A stretch of DNA of 64,000 nucleotides from an uncultured Ruegeria sp. (GTDB lineage: Bacteria; Pseudomonadota; Alphaproteobacteria; Rhodobacterales; Rhodobacteraceae): contig NZ_CANMFF010000007.1 of the NCBI RefSeq assembly GCF_947497005.1, positions 210,659-274,658 on the forward strand. Direction: 5' to 3'. The stretch's first letter is position 1; each line of letters begins with the position of its first letter. Shown here one piece after another: positions 54,399 to 63,283 of this stretch. The translations under genes and the position numbers were made by a program. The notes under the pieces are model-generated. The model ran no database searches. It was not told where the DNA came from and saw only the letters and a program-made list of their open reading frames with translations.

Positions 54399-55400
54399 TC
54401 AGAAGCCAGAGTTGATCTGAACTGCTGTGTCGAGGGAGTCCTGACCGATATCGACAGAGAACTGCTCCCATACCGGCTGCATGGCGGTGACCCATTCCAG
54501 ACGTTCGTCATCCGACAGGGTGCGAATGGTGCCGCCCGCGTCCAGGATCGCCTGACGGTTCTTTTGATTGACCTCATAGGATTCTGAGTTTCGGGTGGCT
54601 GTCACCTCGCCCAGTATGGTCAGAAATTGCTCGCGCACCTCCGGGTCCAGACTGTCCAGCCAGTCGACCGAGGTCACGACCAGATAGTCGATGATGCCGT
54701 GATTGGTCTCGGTGATGCCATCCTGCACTTCAAAGAACTTCTTGCCATAAATGTTGGACCAGACGTTTTCCTGGCCGTCTACAACACCCTGCTGAAGCGC
54801 GCCGTAGACCTCCGAGAACGCCATCTTCTGAGGGCTACCTCCGATGGCTTCCATCTGCGCCACCAGCACGTCCGAGGACATGACCCGGAATTTCAACCCA
54901 TCCGCGTCGGCCGGTGTAACCAGCGGAACATTGGCCGACATCTGTTTCATGCCGTTGTGCCAGAAAGTCAGCCCTTGAAGGCCACGGCGCTGCATCGAAT
55001 CCAGCAGAGCTTGCCCGGCGTCCGAGCTCTGGAATGCATCGACCGCCTCGATATTCTTGAATAGGAACGGAAGGTCGAAGATACGGAATTTCTTGGTGAA
55101 TTTCTCGAACTTGGACAACGACGGCGCGGCCAATTGTACGTCGCCCTGCAACATGGCCTCAAGCACCTTGTCGTCATTGTAGAGGGTCGAGTTTGGGAAG
55201 ACCTCCATACAGGCTTTCCCGTCCATCTCTTCGTTGATGCGCTGTTCCAGCAGCGTCGCTGCAATGCCCTTGGGGTGTTTGTCGGTATTGGTTACATGGC
55301 TGAACTTGATGACGACTTCGCCCGGATCACAGGCGGCAAATGCGGAACCTGCACCAGTAACGAGCGCAACAACCAGACTTGATGTCTTCCAGATATTCAT
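54399..55400 (-). CDS. dctP: TRAP transporter solute-binding protein (DctP-type)
   Basis: A 333-residue periplasmic binding protein. The start at 55400 has a strong GGGAGG; the open frame extends upstream but the signal peptide begins here (MNIWKTSSLVVALVTGAGSAFA). DctP motifs: VVIKFSHVTNTDKHPKGIAATLLEQRINEEMDGKACMEVFPN and FRVMSSDVLVAQMEAIGGSPQKMAFSEVYGALQQGVVDGQENVWSN. The Arg in the former strand (KFRVM) normally binds the ligand carboxylate. It is the first gene of dctPQM, divergent from the dehalogenase-like gene. Confidence 0.95.
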   Translation of the reverse strand: MNIWKTSSLVVALVTGAGSAFAACDPGEVVIKFSHVTNTDKHPKGIAATLLEQRINEEMDGKACMEVFPNSTLYNDDKVLEAMLQGDVQLAAPSLSKFEKFTKKFRIFDLPFLFKNIEAVDAFQSSDAGQALLDSMQRRGLQGLTFWHNGMKQMSANVPLVTPADADGLKFRVMSSDVLVAQMEAIGGSPQKMAFSEVYGALQQGVVDGQENVWSNIYGKKFFEVQDGITETNHGIIDYLVVTSVDWLDSLDPEVREQFLTILGEVTATRNSESYEVNQKNRQAILDAGGTIRTLSDDERLEWVTAMQPVWEQFSVDIGQDSLDTAVQINSGF

Positions 55401-55569
55401 AGCTTCCTCCCTTTCAGTCAGGCCGGGCTGACCTGAATAAATATGCTGATCGAGATTACATGCTTGAGCGGTGATGATTTTTCGGAAGAATTGATCAGTA
55501 AATCCGATCAATATTATCGAAAAGGTCGGCTATATTGAATAACCAATCGTTTTAGCGGAGCGCACAGAT

Positions 55570-56475
55570 ATGTTTCTGGATTTCGAGGAACTGACTTTGA
55601 ATGTCGGCGAGCAGAAGATTTTTGTGCGCCACGGTGGCGACCCCGGCAATCCGGGCCTTTTGCTGTTGCACGGCTATCCGCAGACATCAGCCATGTGGCA
55701 CGCGGTTGCCCCGCAACTCACAGATCAGTTTCATGTCATCTGCGCCGACCTGCGCGGATATGGCCGCTCGTCCAAACCCGCCTCAGATGATCGGCATACG
55801 CCCTATTCGAAACGCGAAATGGCAAAAGACATGGTCTCCGTCATGTCTCAGATGGGGCATGAGATCTTTCTGGTCGGTGCACATGATCGCGGTGCGCGTG
55901 TCACCCACCGAATGGCGCTGGATCATTCCCAAATAGTCCGCGCGATAGTCCTGTTGGACATCGCACCGACTCGCGAAATGTATCGCGATACCTCAATGGA
56001 ATTTGCCAGCGCCTATTGGCACTGGTTCTTTCTGATTCAGAAACACCCCATCCCGGAACAGATTATCGGCAAAGATCCCGCGCAGTTCTGGAAATTGAAA
56101 TGCTTCAATCAGGCCAAGGGCAAAAACCCCTTTGCCGCTGCGGCGCTCAACGAATACATCGACGCCTTCAGCGCACCCGAGGCGGTCCATGCCGCTTGCG
56201 AGGATTATCGTGCCGCTGCGACCATCGATATCGAACATGACGATCAGGACGACGGGCGGAAGATAGAACAACCGCTTATGGTCCTATGGGCCAAGCGCGG
56301 GGTGATCGAAACCTGCTTTGATGCAATGGCGCTGTGGCAGGAGCGAGCGCACCGGGTTGAGGGCGAGGCCGTCGATGCCACGCATTACATGGCCGAAGAG
56401 ATCCCGGACGAAATAGCCAGCCGAATGCGCGCATTTTTCCTGCACCACACCGAACAGAAGGATGCTGCCGAATGA
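55570..56475 (+). CDS. Fluoroacetate dehalogenase-like alpha/beta-hydrolase
   Basis: A 301-residue hydrolase. The nucleophile is Asp106 in GAHDRGAR (Asp instead of the Ser of esterases), flanked by the two Arg that bind carboxylate in haloacetate dehalogenases. HGYPQTSAMWH is the oxyanion region. YWHWFF (149-154) supplies the His-Trp that hold the halide, and the catalytic His is in DATHYMAEE. All key residues of the fluoroacetate/haloacetate dehalogenase class are therefore present. It overlaps the leuC-like gene by four bases and is divergent from dctP, so a haloacid taken up by the TRAP system is a plausible substrate (inference). Confidence 0.87.
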   Translation: MFLDFEELTLNVGEQKIFVRHGGDPGNPGLLLLHGYPQTSAMWHAVAPQLTDQFHVICADLRGYGRSSKPASDDRHTPYSKREMAKDMVSVMSQMGHEIFLVGAHDRGARVTHRMALDHSQIVRAIVLLDIAPTREMYRDTSMEFASAYWHWFFLIQKHPIPEQIIGKDPAQFWKLKCFNQAKGKNPFAAAALNEYIDAFSAPEAVHAACEDYRAAATIDIEHDDQDDGRKIEQPLMVLWAKRGVIETCFDAMALWQERAHRVEGEAVDATHYMAEEIPDEIASRMRAFFLHHTEQKDAAE

Positions 56476-57866
56476 GCAGGACGCTTTACGATAAACTGGT
56501 GGACGCACATAAGGTCTGCGATCTGCCGGACGGCGACATGCTGATCTATGTCGATTTCCACATTATGAATGAATACACCAGCCCGCAGGCGTTTTCTGGG
56601 CTGGATCAGAAAGGGCTCTCCGTTTGGCGGCCCGAAGCTCATCTGTCGGTCGTTGATCACGTTAATGCCACACGGCAGCGCGATCCGCATGATGCGGCCT
56701 CCAAGCTGCTGATCGACAATCTGGAAGCCAATTGCAAAAAGCACAACATCGCCTTCTATGGCCTGGGTGACCGCCGCCAGGGGATCGAGCATGTTGTTGT
56801 CCCCGAACAGGGGCTTGTCGCGCCAGGGATGTTGATTGCCTGCGGCGACAGCCACACCACGACCTATGGGGCTTTTGGGGCGCTGGGATTTGGCATCGGT
56901 ACGTCCGAGGTCGAACACGTGCTGGCGACGCAGACCCTGCGCTATAAGCGGCTGAAGACAATGCTGGTCAATATCGATGGCGATCTTGCCCCCGGTGTAA
57001 CTGCCAAGGATATCATCATGAAGGTCGTTCAGGTGGTCGGCGCAGGCGGCGCCAATGGCTATGCCGTCGAGTTTTCCGGTTCCGCCATCCGCGCGCAGGA
57101 AATGTCCGGGCGGATGACAATCTGCAACATGGCGGTCGAGTTGGGCGGGCGGGCCGCCTTGATTGGAGCCGACGAAAAGGCGCTTGAGAAAACCAAAGGG
57201 CGCGCACATAGCGGCACGCTGGATTTCGGCGGACTGGATTGGAATTCGGATGCGGGCGCGGATTATGACACGGTGTTTAAGATCGACGCCGCCGATATTG
57301 CCCCGCTTGTCAGCTGGGGCACCAGCCCGGATCAGTCCGTTCCTGTCGACGGCTCAGTCCCCGCCGAGACCGAGGGGATGACGCCCAAGGCACGCGAGGT
57401 TCTGAACAGGGCGCTGGATTATATGGATTTGAAGGCCGGTCAGGCGATGACCGATATAGAAATCGACAGCGCCTTTATCGGCTCATGCACCAACAGCCGC
57501 ATCGAGGATCTGCGCGCCGCGGCGACAATCCTGAAAGGCAAGAAGGTTGCCGGATCGGTGAACGCCATCGTCGTACCTGGCTCGACCTATACCCGCCTAC
57601 AGGCCGAGGCTGAGGGGATCGACCGGGTGTTTATCGAAGCGGGCTTTGACTGGCGCCCGGAAAGCGGCTGTTCGATGTGCCTTGCGATGAATGACGATAT
57701 CGCCATGGATGGAGAGCGGATTGCGTCCTCGACCAACCGCAATTTCGAAGGACGGCAAGGCCGCGGCGCGCGTACCCATTTGATGAGCCCTGAAATGGTG
57801 GCCGCCGCCGCCATCAATGGCCGTATCGCGGATGTCCGCGAATTTCTGAGCGAAGGAGCGGAATAA
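56472..57866 (+). CDS. leuC: Isopropylmalate dehydratase-like large subunit (aconitase family)
   Basis: A 464-residue [4Fe-4S] hydro-lyase large subunit. It begins TLYDKLVDAHKV, contains GDSHTTTYGAFGALGFGIGTSEVEHVLATQTL, and has the cluster Cys in IGSCTNSRIEDLRAA and SGCSMCLAMND. The sequence fits LeuC well. Its location away from other leu genes, in an operon with a dehalogenase and TRAP transporter, suggests a catabolic malate-, citramalate- or methylmalate-type dehydratase instead of leucine synthesis (inference). The gene symbol names the family, not the proven function. Confidence 0.85.
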   Translation: MSRTLYDKLVDAHKVCDLPDGDMLIYVDFHIMNEYTSPQAFSGLDQKGLSVWRPEAHLSVVDHVNATRQRDPHDAASKLLIDNLEANCKKHNIAFYGLGDRRQGIEHVVVPEQGLVAPGMLIACGDSHTTTYGAFGALGFGIGTSEVEHVLATQTLRYKRLKTMLVNIDGDLAPGVTAKDIIMKVVQVVGAGGANGYAVEFSGSAIRAQEMSGRMTICNMAVELGGRAALIGADEKALEKTKGRAHSGTLDFGGLDWNSDAGADYDTVFKIDAADIAPLVSWGTSPDQSVPVDGSVPAETEGMTPKAREVLNRALDYMDLKAGQAMTDIEIDSAFIGSCTNSRIEDLRAAATILKGKKVAGSVNAIVVPGSTYTRLQAEAEGIDRVFIEAGFDWRPESGCSMCLAMNDDIAMDGERIASSTNRNFEGRQGRGARTHLMSPEMVAAAAINGRIADVREFLSEGAE

Positions 57867-57867
57867 G

Positions 57868-58473
57868 ATGCCAAAAACTGTTCATGGGCTCGCCGCCGCC
57901 CTACCACTTGCCAATGTCGATACCGATGTGATCATGCCCAAACGCTTTCTGATCACCATCACGCGCGAGGGGTTGGCAGATGGCACATTCGCCGATCTGC
58001 GCTTTCACGACGATGATACGCCGCGCGCGGATTTTGTACTGAACACACATCCCTGGCACGAGGCCAGAATATTGATTGTCGGCGATAATTTCGGCTGCGG
58101 GTCCAGCCGGGAACACGCGGTCTGGGGGCTGGTTCAATTGGGCATTCAGGGCATCATCGGCACCAGCTTTGCAGGCATTTTCTATGACAATGCGCGCAAG
58201 AACGGCCTTGCCTTGCCCATCGTCAGTCCCGAGGTCCGGGAACAACTGATGCAGGCGGCATCCCATGAGAATGGTGCCAACTATACGATTGATATCGAAA
58301 ACCGGGTCATCAGGCACGGCGAGGCGGCACACCCGTTTGAAATGGACGACGCAACACAGACTGCCCATCTTGAGGGCCGCGACGACACCCTGAACTCGCT
58401 GGAATTCGCGGATGCGATCCGTGATTTTGAACGCGGGCTGGGCAATCAGCAACGGGTGCGCGTGATACGGTAG
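57868..58473 (+). CDS. leuD: Isopropylmalate dehydratase-like small subunit
   Basis: A 201-residue swivel-domain subunit. It has NVDTDVIMPKRFL, GDNFGCGSSREHAVWGL and FAGIFYDNARKNGLALP, the conserved LeuD motifs. It lies one base after the large subunit gene and forms the heterodimeric hydro-lyase with it. As for the large subunit, the genomic setting points to a catabolic substrate. Confidence 0.88.
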   Translation: MPKTVHGLAAALPLANVDTDVIMPKRFLITITREGLADGTFADLRFHDDDTPRADFVLNTHPWHEARILIVGDNFGCGSSREHAVWGLVQLGIQGIIGTSFAGIFYDNARKNGLALPIVSPEVREQLMQAASHENGANYTIDIENRVIRHGEAAHPFEMDDATQTAHLEGRDDTLNSLEFADAIRDFERGLGNQQRVRVIR

Positions 58474-58488
58474 TCGGGACAGGTTGAT

Positions 58489-59400
58489 TTGGAACTTCGC
58501 CAACTTCAGTGCTTTGTAGCGGTCGCCGAAGAGTTGCATTTTCGAAAGGCGGGCGAACGTCTTGGCCTCAGCCAGCCTGCCTTGTCCGACCGCATTTCCG
58601 CGCTGGAACACGAGCTGGGCTTTGCCCTGTTCTTTCGCACAACCCGGCAGGTCAGTTTGACGCAAGCGGGGTCCGAGTTCCTGCGCGACGCCAAGCGTAT
58701 TCTGGCGGATATCGAGAAATCCGTTTCCAAAGCCCGGCATGCGGCCGACGGCGGCCTGAAGACATTGCGGGTCAGCGGGGTTGATGAGGCGATCTCGATG
58801 CTGCTGCCGCCGGCGCTGATGGAGTTCCGCAAACGGCAGCCTTCGGTACATGTGGACATTCTTGAGATTTCGTCCTCGGATTACCATACGCAAGAGCTTG
58901 CAAATCACCGCACCGACATTGCTTTTGTCCGCAAACCCCCTGAGGAGGAGTATTTGAAAGCGGACCTTTTGTACCAGCAGGGCGCTGTTGTGGTCTTGCC
59001 ATCCTCATCGGAACTTGCAAGCCGGGGCACGCTGTCAGCGGCAGATATCAGGGATCATCCGATTATCGGGTTTCCAAAACACGCCCGCCCAATCCTTCAC
59101 GACCTGCTCTGGAACAGCTATCGCGCCCATGGGTGGCAACCAGACATCGCCTGCGAAGTCATCGACAAATCCACCATGTTGCAGCTGGTGGCGCACGGGG
59201 TTGGCATCGGGCTGGCACCTGCATGGATTCGCGCCCTGGCGCCTGCACATTTGAGTTGCATCCCGTACCAAACGGATGGCGAAAGCATCGAACTCTACAT
59301 TGCGCGACGGGCAGCGGAGAACTCGAAAATGGTGGATGAGTTCGTGGACGTGGTCAAAGACGTCTCTTCGGGCCTGCACCCTTTCGGGGTGGGTCAGTGA
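58489..59400 (+). CDS. LysR-type transcriptional regulator
   Basis: A 303-residue regulator. The N-terminal HTH is MELRQLQCFVAVAEELHFRKAGERLGLSQPALSDRISALEHELGFALFFRTTRQVSLTQAGSEFL. The C-terminal domain is the LysR substrate-binding fold (about 90-300). It starts at a TTG, 15 bases after the leuD-like stop. Although LysR genes are often divergent, this one is the last gene of the operon and probably autoregulates it. No gene is seen in the 59401-59918 interval that follows. Confidence 0.92.
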   Translation: MELRQLQCFVAVAEELHFRKAGERLGLSQPALSDRISALEHELGFALFFRTTRQVSLTQAGSEFLRDAKRILADIEKSVSKARHAADGGLKTLRVSGVDEAISMLLPPALMEFRKRQPSVHVDILEISSSDYHTQELANHRTDIAFVRKPPEEEYLKADLLYQQGAVVVLPSSSELASRGTLSAADIRDHPIIGFPKHARPILHDLLWNSYRAHGWQPDIACEVIDKSTMLQLVAHGVGIGLAPAWIRALAPAHLSCIPYQTDGESIELYIARRAAENSKMVDEFVDVVKDVSSGLHPFGVGQ

Positions 59401-59918
59401 CACGACCCCGATTGTGTTCCGCAGAAGCATTCGTCGGCTAAATTGCGGCAAATCCGGGAGCCTTGAAATAGCCCCAGCGTTCGCCTGGAGTGTGTATATC
59501 TCAATACTACGCGATAAGGCAAAACGCGTCGGTGAAAGTTCTGTCGGCGATCCGGCGAAGTTGGATCGTCAGTGAAGTTTGGCTTGGACCCTTCGTTCAG
59601 ACAACAACGGCAGTCATCTACGGACTACGGTCGTTCGTGCGTACTGCGGCATTAAGCACTTCGGGCTCGGTGTCGCCGTTCGCTGCTTTTCGCGTCAGTG
59701 ACTGGAGGAAGCCCAAACCGGACGTTGGCGCCAAAGTTTTGCAATTCCTGAAATCCAGACAAGTTGACCAAAAATCATTTCAACTGAGATGTTCAATGAA
59801 CTTGCCACAGCCGCACACGAAAGAGTTCATGTTGGACGGATTTTCGTCCTAACGTATCGGGATAGGACAGCGGACCAAAATGCCATTACACTAAGTTTGC
59901 AACGGGTTGGAGGTGTCT
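59401..59918. other. Gene-free stretch between the LysR and adenylate cyclase genes
   Basis: A frame at 59490-59852 is open but has no family resemblance, no ribosome site and atypical composition; I do not call it. No repeat or terminator stands out apart from GGAGG at 59909-59913, which serves the next gene. Confidence 0.5.
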
Positions 59919-62141
59919 TTGTCAAATGAGGTTAGAAGACTATCCGCAATAGTGGCTTTCGACATGGTTGGCTACAGCCGACTAATGGAGTTGGACGAGT
60001 GCGGAACCCTCGCGCGGCAAAGAACTGTCCTGAATAAGATCATTAACCCAAAGGTGATCGAGTTTGACGGTCGGGTAGTGAAGACCATGGGAGACGGAGC
60101 ACTGATTGAGTTTGCCAGTGCCGTAAACGCGGTTTCATGGGCGGCTTCGGTACAACGCGCGATGATCATTCACGAACGTGATCAGGATGCGGATAAACGA
60201 ATCTCTTATCGTATTGGGATCAATCTCGGTGACATTCTCGTCGAGGGAGACGACATTTTTGGGGAAGGGGTGAACGTCGCTTCCCGACTGGAAGGATTGG
60301 CTGAGCCCAACGGGATTATGATCTCGGATACGGTATTCAAAAGCGTGAAAGGCAAACTGGATCTTGGCTTTGCCGACGTCGGGCTCAACAAGGTCAAGAA
60401 CCTTTCGGAGCCAATACAAGCATTCAAAGTGCTTCTTGACCCAGGCGATGCCGGCAAAATTCTTGCCGATACAAACCCGATCTCAGGCCGGATCGGAAAA
60501 CCTATGGTTGTCGCAGCGGTTGTTCTTTTGGTGGGTTTGAGTGTCCTCATCGGTTCAATCTGGACTCCGAGCTTGGGTGATCCCGACGATGGAATATTGA
60601 TCGTCCCGTTTACCGCCGAAACAAGCTCTGACAGGGTCTCGGCAGATATGGTGACAGAGTTGTTTCTTCGATCATACGGCAGGCTCAGGCAGTTGCCCTC
60701 TGCTTCGTATAGTACATCGATGGGGTACAAAGGTATCTCCGTCACGTTAGCGGACCTGAAACGGGACATTGATGTCAGGTATGTTCTCGACGGGTCAGTC
60801 AGAACACACGAAAACGAAATCGAAATCCGTGCGCGTCTCAGAGATGCAACAGAAAGCGGCGACGGCGTCATCTGGGAGCAAGTTGTAGAAGGGGGAAAAG
60901 ATCGGCTGTTCGACCTTGTCAGCGACCTGAAATTCAAAGCAGCTGGCGCGCTGAAGCTCAAACTCAACCCGGTTGAGCGCCGATTTTTTGAAGAAACGCC
61001 CACAACTGACCAAAACGCATTTCTTGCCTATGCAAACGCCGATAGGTTGCTGCACAGCAAGGATTTCACGGATATCGGTAAAGCCCTGCCGTTATACGAG
61101 GAAGCAATCTCGCTAGATCCAAACTTTGTTGAGGCTAAGCTTGGATATGCAGAAGCCAACTTTCAAATCTGGGAAGGAAGCTACAACACAATACGTTTCA
61201 CGCTGGACGCACTGGATGAAGCAAAGACTATTGTCCGAGATGTGCTTGGCACCGATCCCTCAAATTCAGTCGCTATTGGATTACAGGTCAGATTGCTATT
61301 GCAGCAACTCCAAAGGGACCGCGCTTTGTCTATGGCGAGAGCCGCAGTATTCAACAGCCCAAGCGAACCAGGCCTTAGGCTTGTGCACGGGCTCACTCTG
61401 AATGCGGTTGGCGATTACGAACAGGCCATTGAAGCGTTCAATCAGTACGAGGCGCTGTCTGCGCGCCTCAGTTCGGGCGACAAAGGGGATCTGGCTTGGA
61501 ATTTACTCCGGGCGGGCAACAGCCAGAAAGCGCTTTCGTTGTTGCTTAGCATTCCGGAGAACGAACTGCGCGAACAGCATTTTAGATTTCTGGCGGAAGC
61601 TTTTTTCCGCGAAGGCAATAGTGAAAAGGCTCGTGAATATATCCAGCGCTTTCTGACCAATAACGTATGGCTGAATGTGATGTGGATGAAGCCATGGTTC
61701 GAAATTTATGATGATCCAAATGTATTCATTATCTATTCCGAAGCAATGTTGGCGTCTGGATTGCCTGAATGGCCTTATAGTTTCGACAAGGGGCGCGAAG
61801 GCGACCGCATCGGGCACGATGAGCTACTTGAATTGTACTCCGATCAGTTCGAAGAACAGTTCACGACAGGCCCATTTGGAGCGCCATATTCAGAAGAACG
61901 AAGAGCTGACGGAACGGTCGAAATGGAATTTGGTTGGATGAATGGTATCCCTCTCAATGGGACTTGGAGTATCAAAGACGATGCTATTTGTCAGAGGCTT
62001 CCTTCGGTCCATCAGGGGCGAGAACAATGCCATTTCTTATATCGTGACGCGGAAAGGTCGACCGAGACCAGATGGCATGTGTCAGCAGTCTTGTCCTTCG
62101 GTGTGATCGATTCAGAATTCATACGTCTCAGAGAGTATTGA
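59919..62141 (+). CDS. Class III adenylate/guanylate cyclase with TolB_N-like and TPR regions
   Basis: A 740-residue protein starting at a TTG with GGAGG five bases upstream. The cyclase domain (about 5-170) has RRLSAIVAFDMVGYSRLMELDE (metal-binding Asp), VKTMGDGALIEFASA (second Asp) and RIGINLGDILVEGDDIFGEGVNVASRLE. One membrane helix follows (MVVAAVVLLVGLSVLIGSI, about 190-210). A TolB_N-like segment is YVLDGSVRTHENEIEIRARLRDA. TPR-like helices and a small C-terminal beta-domain end the protein. Such proteins are common in rhizobia and Roseobacters. It may sense or signal through cAMP; its tie to the catabolic genes is only positional. It is more AT-rich than the core genome. Confidence 0.88.
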   Translation: MSNEVRRLSAIVAFDMVGYSRLMELDECGTLARQRTVLNKIINPKVIEFDGRVVKTMGDGALIEFASAVNAVSWAASVQRAMIIHERDQDADKRISYRIGINLGDILVEGDDIFGEGVNVASRLEGLAEPNGIMISDTVFKSVKGKLDLGFADVGLNKVKNLSEPIQAFKVLLDPGDAGKILADTNPISGRIGKPMVVAAVVLLVGLSVLIGSIWTPSLGDPDDGILIVPFTAETSSDRVSADMVTELFLRSYGRLRQLPSASYSTSMGYKGISVTLADLKRDIDVRYVLDGSVRTHENEIEIRARLRDATESGDGVIWEQVVEGGKDRLFDLVSDLKFKAAGALKLKLNPVERRFFEETPTTDQNAFLAYANADRLLHSKDFTDIGKALPLYEEAISLDPNFVEAKLGYAEANFQIWEGSYNTIRFTLDALDEAKTIVRDVLGTDPSNSVAIGLQVRLLLQQLQRDRALSMARAAVFNSPSEPGLRLVHGLTLNAVGDYEQAIEAFNQYEALSARLSSGDKGDLAWNLLRAGNSQKALSLLLSIPENELREQHFRFLAEAFFREGNSEKAREYIQRFLTNNVWLNVMWMKPWFEIYDDPNVFIIYSEAMLASGLPEWPYSFDKGREGDRIGHDELLELYSDQFEEQFTTGPFGAPYSEERRADGTVEMEFGWMNGIPLNGTWSIKDDAICQRLPSVHQGREQCHFLYRDAERSTETRWHVSAVLSFGVIDSEFIRLREY

Positions 62142-62352
62142 ATGCCGCGCATTGCATACCCCTATGAATTCTGCGGATGCCAGATTGGCGTTTTGCAAGG
62201 CGACATACTCACTTCTTTTAAAGATCACCTGTGAGAACTAATCGAATTTTGCAAAGTCTGCTTTCTGCGCATGGCGGACTTCCGTAGGAAGCGTTGCATC
62301 GTTTAAGAAGGGCTCATCCCCTGGCAGCAATGATAGGGCTGGCCCAGAACGA

Positions 62353-62374
62353 CAAAAGCCGCCTTGCGGCGGCT
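62353..62374 (-). terminator. Terminator downstream of a tRNA-fMet remnant
   Basis: Stem AGCCGCC and GGCGGCT with loop TTGC, followed on the - strand by TTTT. It lies 14 bases past the CCA end of the tRNA-fMet fragment at 62388, as expected for the terminator of the original tRNA gene. Confidence 0.7.
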
Positions 62375-62387
62375 GGTTCGGCAGTAA

Positions 62388-62413
62388 TGGTTGCGGGAGT
62401 AGGATTTGAACCT
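62388..62413 (-). repeat. tRNA-fMet 3' fragment, copy a
   Basis: On the - strand it reads AGGTTCAAATCCTACTCCCG then CAACCA, the T-arm and acceptor end of an alphaproteobacterial initiator tRNA-Met. The rest of the tRNA is not contiguous: the adjoining bases diverge, and the anticodon arm (AGGCTCATAACCTGAAG) reappears separately at 62480-62497. No complete tRNA-fMet is present. Confidence 0.7.
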
Positions 62414-62442
62414 CTGGTCCTGCGCGTTGCGCGTTCATCAGG

Positions 62443-62464
62443 CGATCGATCCACTGGATCGATC
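62443..62464. repeat. Palindrome related to the one in the direct repeats
   Basis: Arms GATCGATCC and GGATCGATC around ACT. The core GATCC-ACT-GGATC resembles GATCC-AGT-GGATC in the two 90-bp repeats. It lies between tRNA-fMet fragments and may be a recombinase or accessory-factor site. Confidence 0.45.
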
Positions 62465-62504
62465 TCTATTCTTCCTCACCCTTCAGGTTATGAGCCTTTC
62501 GAGG

Positions 62505-62594
62505 TGAAGACGTTAAGCAATTGATCCAGTGGATCAATTGTAGTCTGAACGGGCTGCTTTGGATTTTCTGACGCTGGTTGCGGGAGTAGGATTT
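62505..62594. repeat. Right 90-bp direct repeat with tRNA-fMet 3' end (att-like)
   Basis: Partner of 51672-51761 (89 of 90 identical), with the same 23-bp inverted repeat at 62518-62540. The tRNA-derived part extends past the repeat to 62619: on the - strand, CTCATAACCTGAAGG, the T-arm and CCCGCAACCA. This is the longest tRNA-fMet fragment here (45 bases, from the anticodon to CCA). Confidence 0.75.
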
Positions 62595-62790
62595 GAACCT
62601 ACGACCTTCAGGTTATGAGATAGTTTACGCCCACCTGCACCAATTACGCTGGAAAGCGCCGTTCTAATCTATCTTATTGGAATCGTTGTTTTATTGTTGA
62701 CGATCGCATCACTCCATTCCTACCTCTTACGCCATGAACCGCTTCCAGTTGCTTCCACAATGCTTCCACGGGGCGATGACAGGTAAAGGA

Positions 62791-63096
62791 ATGAGCATGC
62801 CGAAACTGACCAAGCGCGCCGTAGAAGCCCTGCCCGTTGAGGCGAAGGATTACTTTGTTTGGGATAGTCAGATTGCCGGGTTTGGTGTCCGCGTCATGCC
62901 CTCCGGTGCCAAAACCTATCAGGCGCAATATCGCAAAGGTGGAAGAACACGGCGCGTTTCCATCGGTCGACATGGCAAGATCACAGTCGACGAATGGCGC
63001 AATTCAAACAGCTTCCATCATTCGGACCTGCTGAATATCTCTAAATGCGCGGAGCGCGCTGAAATCTGGATTGGCCGTCAAACCAATGCCAGGTGA
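62791..63096 (+). pseudogene. Second truncated P4-type integrase N-terminus
   Basis: About 100 residues. KLTKRAVEALPVEAKDYFVWDSQIAGFGVRVMPSGAKTYQAQYRKGGRTRRVSIGRHGKITVDE is the arm-binding domain of an integrase. The similarity ends at about position 62993 and unrelated residues follow to a stop. The core-binding and catalytic domains are absent. It sits 170 bases right of the tRNA-fMet att-like fragment in the correct place for the integrase of an element inserted there. Confidence 0.82.
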
Positions 63097-63104
63097 TGGC
63101 AGCA

Positions 63105-63254
63105 CCGGAGCGGCTTCGCTCCGGCCCCAAAACAAATGCTGCCCCGCCGGAGGCACTCAGGGGGCGTAAGCCCCCGTACTCTTTTCCCCACATCGCCAAA
63201 TCTCCCAGCGGCAGGGCATGCCGCGATAGAGGGGGGTCTTGTAACACCCCCCTC
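63105..63254. other. Three successive hairpins upstream of the rep-like gene (possible origin)
   Basis: Perfect inverted repeats are: CCGGAGCG and CGCTCCGG with loop GCTT (63105-63124); GGGGGC and GCCCCC with loop GTAA (63160-63175); and GAGGGGGGT and ACCCCCCTC with an 8-nt loop (63229-63254). Closely spaced GC-rich stems before a replication-initiation gene are typical of rolling-circle or filamentous-phage origins. A role as terminators is the alternative. Confidence 0.45.
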
Positions 63255-63283
63255 CACGAATACGAAAGCGAAGGTCATCGCAA

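Noticed and set aside
56472..58473. Housekeeping leucine-biosynthesis leuCD
   Set aside because: Not excluded on sequence, but the overlap with a dehalogenase gene, the LysR partner and the repeat-bounded island make a catabolic role more likely, so only the family is asserted.
59490..59852. 120-residue + strand open frame
   Set aside because: No ribosome site, family resemblance or coding-like composition.
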